A stretch of 64,000 nt of DNA, from assembly GCA_024752435.1 (NCBI GenBank), contig CP103037.1, positions 1,240,001 to 1,304,000 of the forward strand. Reading direction: 5' to 3'. This document shows positions 58,651 to 64,000 of the stretch, in pieces. The stretch comes from Allantophomopsis cytisporea. Taxonomy: Eukaryota; Ascomycota; Leotiomycetes; Phacidiales; Phacidiaceae. Made by a program: the position numbers and the translations under genes. Each line of letters begins with the position of its first letter. Within the stretch, counting starts at the first letter, position 1. The notes below the pieces were generated by a model. It had not been told where the DNA came from, ran no database searches, and worked only from the letters and a program-made list of their open reading frames with translations.

Positions 58651-60356
58651 ATGAGTTCCACCACATCTTCTGATTCTACCGAAAGCCTCCCTGTAGGTGG
58701 TCGGAAGCAACGGAGTCGCTCGGGTTGTCTAACCTGTCGGTCCCGAGGGTACAAGTGTGATGAGAAGAAACCTATTTGCCGTGCCTGTTCGCGGCTTGGA
58801 AGAACTTGCCAGTACGGGACAGCGACAAAATGGATCAATGAGACCGTTGTCAATAGAGGCCGCGTAACAATAAAACAAGCCTCTCAACCGGCGAATAGTG
58901 ATGCAAAAAATCATTCTACCCGTACTGGAGAATGGCAAGTGCAGGTACATTACCCCAATGAACCCCCTTATTCCTCTATACAGGCTGATTGAATTTGAAA
59001 GAAGTGGGATCAGAGCTGCGCTGAGAGTCGTGGCTGTACATCAAGCTCCAGTACATCATCTGAATCAGAAATGATCCCATCTTCTCTGTCACCTCATTCT
59101 CTTCACCCTTCAGACCTCCGCCTTCTGAGTCACTGGTCGAATTATCTAGCACCAGCTCTTACAGTTTCTACGACTAACTCCTTCTGCTATTTCATAACTC
59201 CCATGGCCCTATCTCCTCAATGTCCACCTGCTCTGTACCACTCTCTGATGGCCTTATCAGCCGCGCACCTTGCAACGCATGATACTGCGATGGAAGTCGT
59301 GGCACTAAGAGAGCAGCAGAGGGCCATTAAGCTTCTTAAGGGTATAGTAGAAGCAAACGAAATTGGAGAAGAGGCCTTAGCTACTGTCCTGATGTTGAGG
59401 ATCTTTGAGGTGAGTTTATAATCATGTTGAGAAATACTTGTATAGGCTAAGAACAACCCTAAAGGATTTCACGGCTTCACCAAACTCAACAGCTGCTATG
59501 TACCATGCTCGAGGCGCTTCGAGTATCATCAGATCTGGAGGAATAAAGTCTTCTTCAAGCCCGACTGCTGCATTTCTCTTGTCAATGTAAGTGCTAATAT
59601 CTATAAGCTCCTCCCATCGTATGAATACTAAGAGCTAGATTCTCCTACTATGATGTGATATCATCAATATCACTCGAACAATCTACCTATCTGTCGCCGC
59701 AAGAGAGAGTCGCGACAGAAGATCCCGACATAGATCTCTTCATGCATTACACAAGTCCAATATTACATCAGCTCTCCGGAATATCCTCTGTCGTAGATTG
59801 CCTTAAGCGTAACGCTTCATCAGGTAGTCCATGTTCTATTAACTCAGATATCTCGGATTACCCCCCTCCAATGGTACTCGAAAACATTCTGCGTATAATG
59901 CAGAACCTTCAAATGCCCATAGATATTACCAAATCGCCCCTTTCTCATAATGATTATATTTTTACTGCCGAAGCCTACCGCTATGCTGGCCTCGTCTATC
60001 TCACTAAAGTCCTCTTGACTTGGTCGATTCCCTTGAGCAGTATTCCTGCTCGTGTCTCAGCAACTTCCTGTCTCTCTGCATTGGCCAACGTACACAAAGA
60101 CGCGCCTGTCACTGGGAGGCATTTATATCCGCTTTTTACGGCTGCCTGTGAGTGCTTTGAGGGAGACAGGGAATTTGCTAGAGAGAGACTGGAGGCGCTT
60201 GCAAACAGAGGAGGAGGTTTACCTAACGTGAAGAGAGTTTGGGGATTGGTGCAAAAAGTCTGGATGCAAAAGGATGCTTTGAAAGATGGGGCAAAAATGA
60301 AGTTAGGGTGCTTTGAAGTTATGAAGGGGGCGGGAAAGATCATCTTGATTTCTTGA
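58651..60356 (+). CDS. Zn2Cys6 fungal transcription factor
   Basis: Exons 58651-58944, 59005-59409, 59465-59586 and 59639-60356 give 512 residues. The DNA-binding motif C-x2-C-x6-C-x6-C-x2-C-x6-C is complete near residues 26-53 (GCLTCRSRGYKCDEKK then PICRACSRLGRTCQY), preceded by basic KQRSRS. A Ser/Thr-rich linker follows, then a helical region typical of the fungal-specific Fungal_trans_2 type, with DLRLLSHWSNYLAPALT, PALYHSLMALSAAHLA and LLKGIVEANEIGEEALATVL. The first intron (58945-59004) is the least certain: 60 nt with donor GTACAT and a GAAG acceptor. It must be removed because it contains an in-frame stop. The others have good GTGAGT and GTAAGT donors. It is convergent with the GH5 gene. 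Target genes cannot be inferred; regulation of the neighbour is possible but unsupported. Confidence 0.85.
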
Positions 60357-60625
60357 GTTGGGTGACTCCATTTGAAGTGAACATCAAAGAGCGATATCAT
60401 TCGTCAACCATTCATTTCCTCAACCTGAGCAACACGAGCAACATTGACTCACACTCGTACTGCAGCTGCGTCATTAAGCTGCATACATTCGATCTTAAAA
60501 CGCTTCATTCCAAGCAAAAGTAACTGAGTTAACGTAGCCTCACATGTTGCTTATCTGCCTTATGTTATTTGGCTATAATAGACGCACAGCCATGAATGCA
60601 CTACCATCTAACACAACCGACTATT

Positions 60626-62313
60626 TTACAGATCTCTGGGCCCATCTTCGCCATCAAGAGTATCAGCTGGCTTCACTACTGGGCCGTCATCCAACGTCTG
60701 CTTAGACACCTCAGCATGTTCGCTCATAATCTTGTTCAGTCCATCTCTCTGGATGCAGTTTTCGAAGTGGAAACTCTTCGCACATTCATCTAATTGCTCC
60801 AATGTCATACCCTCAAATAACTTGGCGAAGTCCATTTGCAATACTTGACTGACAAATGTCTGTAGAGTTGCTCGGTCAATTTGTCGGCGTGTAGCCCATG
60901 GGGTAGGGTATGCGTTTTTAGCTTCAGGAGCTATGCTATCGATCCAGCTGACGAGGGGGTCTATGACATCTTCAACCTCTTTCGACGGATGTTTTCCCCA
61001 AGCGTCGAGTTGATAGCGCTTTTTCTTCTCAAGGAATGGCTCTATTGTCTTGTTCCAAAGTCCATTTGGATCTGTATGAACCATACCTTGAACACCGATA
61101 TCTTTATAGAGCCAAATACTCCAAGGGATCTGGTATTTGTCATAGATGCGCAACTGCTCACCGAGAAGGTTATAGCGTTCATTATTGATGACTTCAGCAT
61201 CCTTGTCAAGTCTTGGGTCCGAGTACACTGGACCGAACTCTCCATTCCAAGCCACCACTTTGTTCCTCTGTTGAAATTCTGCTTTGCGAAGGAATTGTCT
61301 CTCAAGTCTTTCGCGCTGCGCTGAGGTGCCTTTGAATCGTTCACCCGTCGGGAAACCCATAGTTGTGTAATCATGAAGAGCATAAGCAGTGTTTGGTAGA
61401 ACACCATCAAAGTGCTTCCATTCCATTGCAAAAGTATTTCCGTCGAGCCACAAGATGTGGTGAGGATCAATCTTGCGAATGGCCGGTTCGAAACGAGCAT
61501 AGAATGCTGGTAGGCGATAATGTTCTGGATCACAGGGTTCATTGATTGGATTGTAGCCTGCAATCCATGGGTTATCCTTATATCTTTTGGCTATCTGCTC
61601 CCATAGCCAGATTGTGCGATCTTGATGATCCTTGTGGTCCCAGAATGCTGCGTAGTTGGAAGGATTGTCAGAATGCCAGTCTGGGTTCTGACCACCTGGA
61701 ACAGTGTGCATGTCGAGAATTGTATAGATTTTCTGCTTAGCACACTAGAAACGAATCAGTATCAAATGGCACATAAATTTAAAACCTCTCATAAGCAGTA
61801 AGACTGAATCTTGCAATCCAACATAGTTTCTAGCTCTCGAACCTGAATTTGATGATAATGCTGCAACGAACAAAGAAAACAAACTCACCAACTCCACAAC
61901 ACGATCCAGATGCTTGAAACCCTCTTCCTTCAAAACCCTCGGGTTCATATCATCCTCGAAATGGCGATAATTGAACGGCAGCCGAATACAATTCAGACCA
62001 AGACTAGCAAAGAACTTCGCATCCGCCTCAGTGAAGAAGTACTCGAGGAAGCGGTCAAAGAAGAAATCAGCTTTCTCTTTCCCAAGTACTTTGGCAAACG
62101 CCGCACGGTGCTGGTGCTCATGGCCAGGATAGCCAGTTATGAAGTTCTCCATGCTGGATAAGTCAGTCTCAGTTACAAGCTGTATGAATTTGGGTGCATA
62201 AGATTGTGAACTTACTTCATCCACCCGCCCAATCCGGCGCCGCGCAGTATTACTACATCCCCATTCCCATCGACGACACGCTCGCCGTCGACTTTCAAAA
62301 TTCCGGTCGCCAT
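60626..62313 (-). CDS. glycoside hydrolase family 5, intracellular type
   Basis: Exons 62313-62216, 62153-61889 and 61744-60626 encode 493 residues; introns are 62 and 144 nt (donors GTAAGT and GTGAGT). The GH5 fold is shown by GAGLGGWMNMENFITGYPGH, LNCIRLPFNYRHFEDD and YTILDMHTVPGGQN. The acid/base Glu190 sits in GYNPINEP and the nucleophile Glu290 in AWNGEFGPVYSDP. ILWLDGNTFAMEW lies between them. The protein starts MATGILKVDGERVVD, without a signal peptide, so it probably acts inside the cell, unlike secreted cellulases and exo-glucanases of the family. The C-terminal 130 residues (after NKTIEPFLEKKKRYQLDAWG) are extra to the catalytic barrel and helical. The substrate is a beta-linked glycan or glycoside, not further predictable. 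Confidence 0.88.
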
Positions 62314-64000
62314 CGTCAGGAATCAATCAAGCAGTAATCGCGCTCTTGACTGTTAACCCCAGATGAAAAGCAATTGATGAATAGCAGTGCAGTCTGGAAA
62401 CACGAATGCCTACATGAGTGGACCCCGCGATCTTATATAATTGAAGAGCATCTATCTGCATTGCACTGCAGATTATAGCTGCAGACATGCGCATGTGTGA
62501 ATATGCGGCATTGTGTCACTTTCGACGTTTATCCGGCGCGGGCCTGCTGCCGGAGCCTGCGGGCGCTGGCTAAATCCGGATAAATGGACGAAGGGGCTTT
62601 GTGGCATGGTGTGACTGCAGGTTGCGCGGATGAACGATGTGAGGACGATGGGAAGATGTGATTGAGGATCCATTTGGTCCACGATACTGGCGTTGGATTT
62701 GGAGAGTTTCAGTTGCTGGCGAGAGTTATGGTGAGGTTCTTACTGCTTGCTTCATCCATGTGTGATAGAATCCACAACGTACTGTCCAAATCGTCTGAAA
62801 ATGGCATGTTTGATTCTAGTATAGAGTGTACATACAACACAGTTTTAGAAGCCTGTAGAAACCAGAAGAGATGTGATTTTCAAATACTCTTGAAGACGTC
62901 TTTCCATCTTAACAATAAAAATCAAGGCTTTCCGTAATATACTTTGCATTTATGCTGTTAGGAAGTATCTTATATTGATTGACTAGGCAGAAATCTAGTG
63001 TGACGAGATATTTCACTCCGATTCTAAAAACATATGAATTACCTTTGCATAGAACCGTAGATACCCTCTCAATTCAAGAGATCAAGCTTGCACCATTTGA
63101 CTTACTATGGATTCTCAAAGCTGGAAACTTTATCAAAACTTTTGTTGGGATCTGAGCTAAGTTATCAATGTGCGTCGCGAATGCTGTCACACACTGGTGC
63201 TTGACTTTAGTTGCTGTAGTTCATGCACGTTCGGATGATAATAGAATTGGAATTCAATACCCCTCGTACCCCCGTCCAGATTGTCGGAAACCTAGCTGGA
63301 CACTCGACACTATTAGAGCAAGACCCCGCTTTGATAAGAGGTGAACAATCTAATCATATAGCCACCGGCAAGGTGTCAACCACGTGTTACCACGTAGTTA
63401 TCTTTTCGCAGTTAGTCGCGCTCAACTCTCTATGCATAGTGATCCGGTGTATCTGAATATCACATATCGAATTGATACTATGGAAAGTACATACGTGTTA
63501 GGCCGTATATTGGGTACTCCGTTGATCGGCATAGACTCAGGTTGAACATTATTACTGTTCCGCGTTGATGTCACTCCTTCCTTTTTTCATTCTTTTTTTC
63601 ATCTTTTTTCTTCATTGTATTAGACGCCATTGTCGTTCAAGAGGCCAGGATATTATGACGCAGCTGTGAGCAGTCTTCGCTTTCGATCTCTTAACATATA
63701 GACTTGACCTTCTATGTTGCATTAGACCTCCAATATAAGAATGGCTGAGGAATCAATGTTTTCATATGTAAAAATGTCCATTAAAAAGTCCATCACCACC
63801 TTGCTCTACATTCCTACTCTCCTACGCTTCTTGCATTTTGTCTTGCATTTATATATCACTCCCGTCCAAATCGGTCATCGTCTGTTCTCAAGATAGCACG
63901 AGTATACACTTGAAGAAATATTGAAGAAAGTAGATGAGGTGACAGAGTTGGACCAATATGTTTTCGTTACTCGTAGCAGAATCGGTTTGTGGAACTAATT
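62314..64000. other. gene-free window end
   Basis: The first 200 bases are the GH5 promoter with its TATA candidate. Beyond that there is no supported gene; open frames at 62662-62937 and 63223-63456 are unrecognised. A T-rich run lies at 63580-63610, and a TACTCCGTT motif (reverse of AACGGAGTA) at 63515-63523. Confidence 0.5.
62431..62439 (-). promoter_or_regulatory. TATA box candidate of the GH5 gene
   Basis: On the minus strand TATATAAGA lies about 120 bases upstream of the GH5 start codon. Support is motif and position only. Confidence 0.45.

Overview
The window looks like nuclear DNA of a filamentous ascomycete (Pezizomycotina, perhaps Leotiomycetes; the class is a guess from remembered protein resemblance). 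The reasons are genes split by many short introns (mostly 45-75 nt, GTRNGT-type donors, CTRAY branch points), long gene-free spacers, and typical fungal families: Zn2Cys6 regulator, glutaminase A, YAT2/FacC-type carnitine acetyltransferase, URC1, NGI1/DUF3605, CE16 esterase. No prokaryotic operons, phage, CRISPR array, rRNA or convincing tRNA was found. I joined exons by hand from splice signals, reading phase and remembered conserved family motifs; every joined model given here keeps an open frame.

Layout: 0.4-2.0 kb a Gag1-like/DUF4050 protein (+). 5.2-6.3 kb a Vps62-family protein (+). 6.7-7.9 kb phosphopantothenate-cysteine ligase (-). 8.8-9.6 kb a MARVEL membrane protein (-). 11.6-13.0 kb a nucleoside-hydrolase-like protein (-). 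14.3-15.8 kb branched-chain 2-oxoacid dehydrogenase E1 alpha (+). 16.4-18.2 kb an F-box protein with Cys-rich C-terminus (-). 19.7-22.3 kb carnitine acetyltransferase (-). 24.3-25.3 kb a secreted SGNH/CE16 esterase (+). 25.9-28.1 kb an ARMH3/DUF1741 protein (-). 28.9-31.3 kb secreted glutaminase A (-). A 5 kb gene-free stretch follows. 36.3-38.2 kb glucosidase II beta subunit ending in KDEL (-), divergent over 310 bp from 38.5-39.6 kb dihydroneopterin aldolase (+). 39.9-40.8 kb an NGI1/DUF3605 protein (-). 42.9-43.9 kb a Ser/Thr-rich single-pass membrane protein (+). 47.0-49.4 kb URC1 with 11 exons (+). 49.4-53.3 kb a microsatellite-rich spacer before a small unknown gene at 53.3-53.8 kb (+). 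56.4-57.9 kb a membrane alpha/beta hydrolase (+). 58.7-60.4 kb a Zn2Cys6 regulator (+), convergent with 60.6-62.3 kb an intracellular GH5 hydrolase (-). The rest, to 64 kb, is gene-free.

The genes are mostly housekeeping and do not form an obvious cluster. Loose functional links exist: CoA synthesis, CoA-consuming branched-chain oxidation and acetyl-carnitine shuttling lie within 16 kb, and a nucleoside hydrolase and a uracil-catabolism enzyme are both present, but unrelated genes and long spacers separate them. I did not find a convincing new multi-gene system. The most interesting points are a 9-nt microexon in URC1, a GC-AG intron in the Vps62 gene, possible zinc-binding exons beyond the F-box stop codon, a perfect 12-bp inverted repeat just downstream of the Ser/Thr-rich gene, and the repeat-dense spacer at 49.4-53.3 kb with its telomere-like hexamers and a CCAAT-bearing hairpin.
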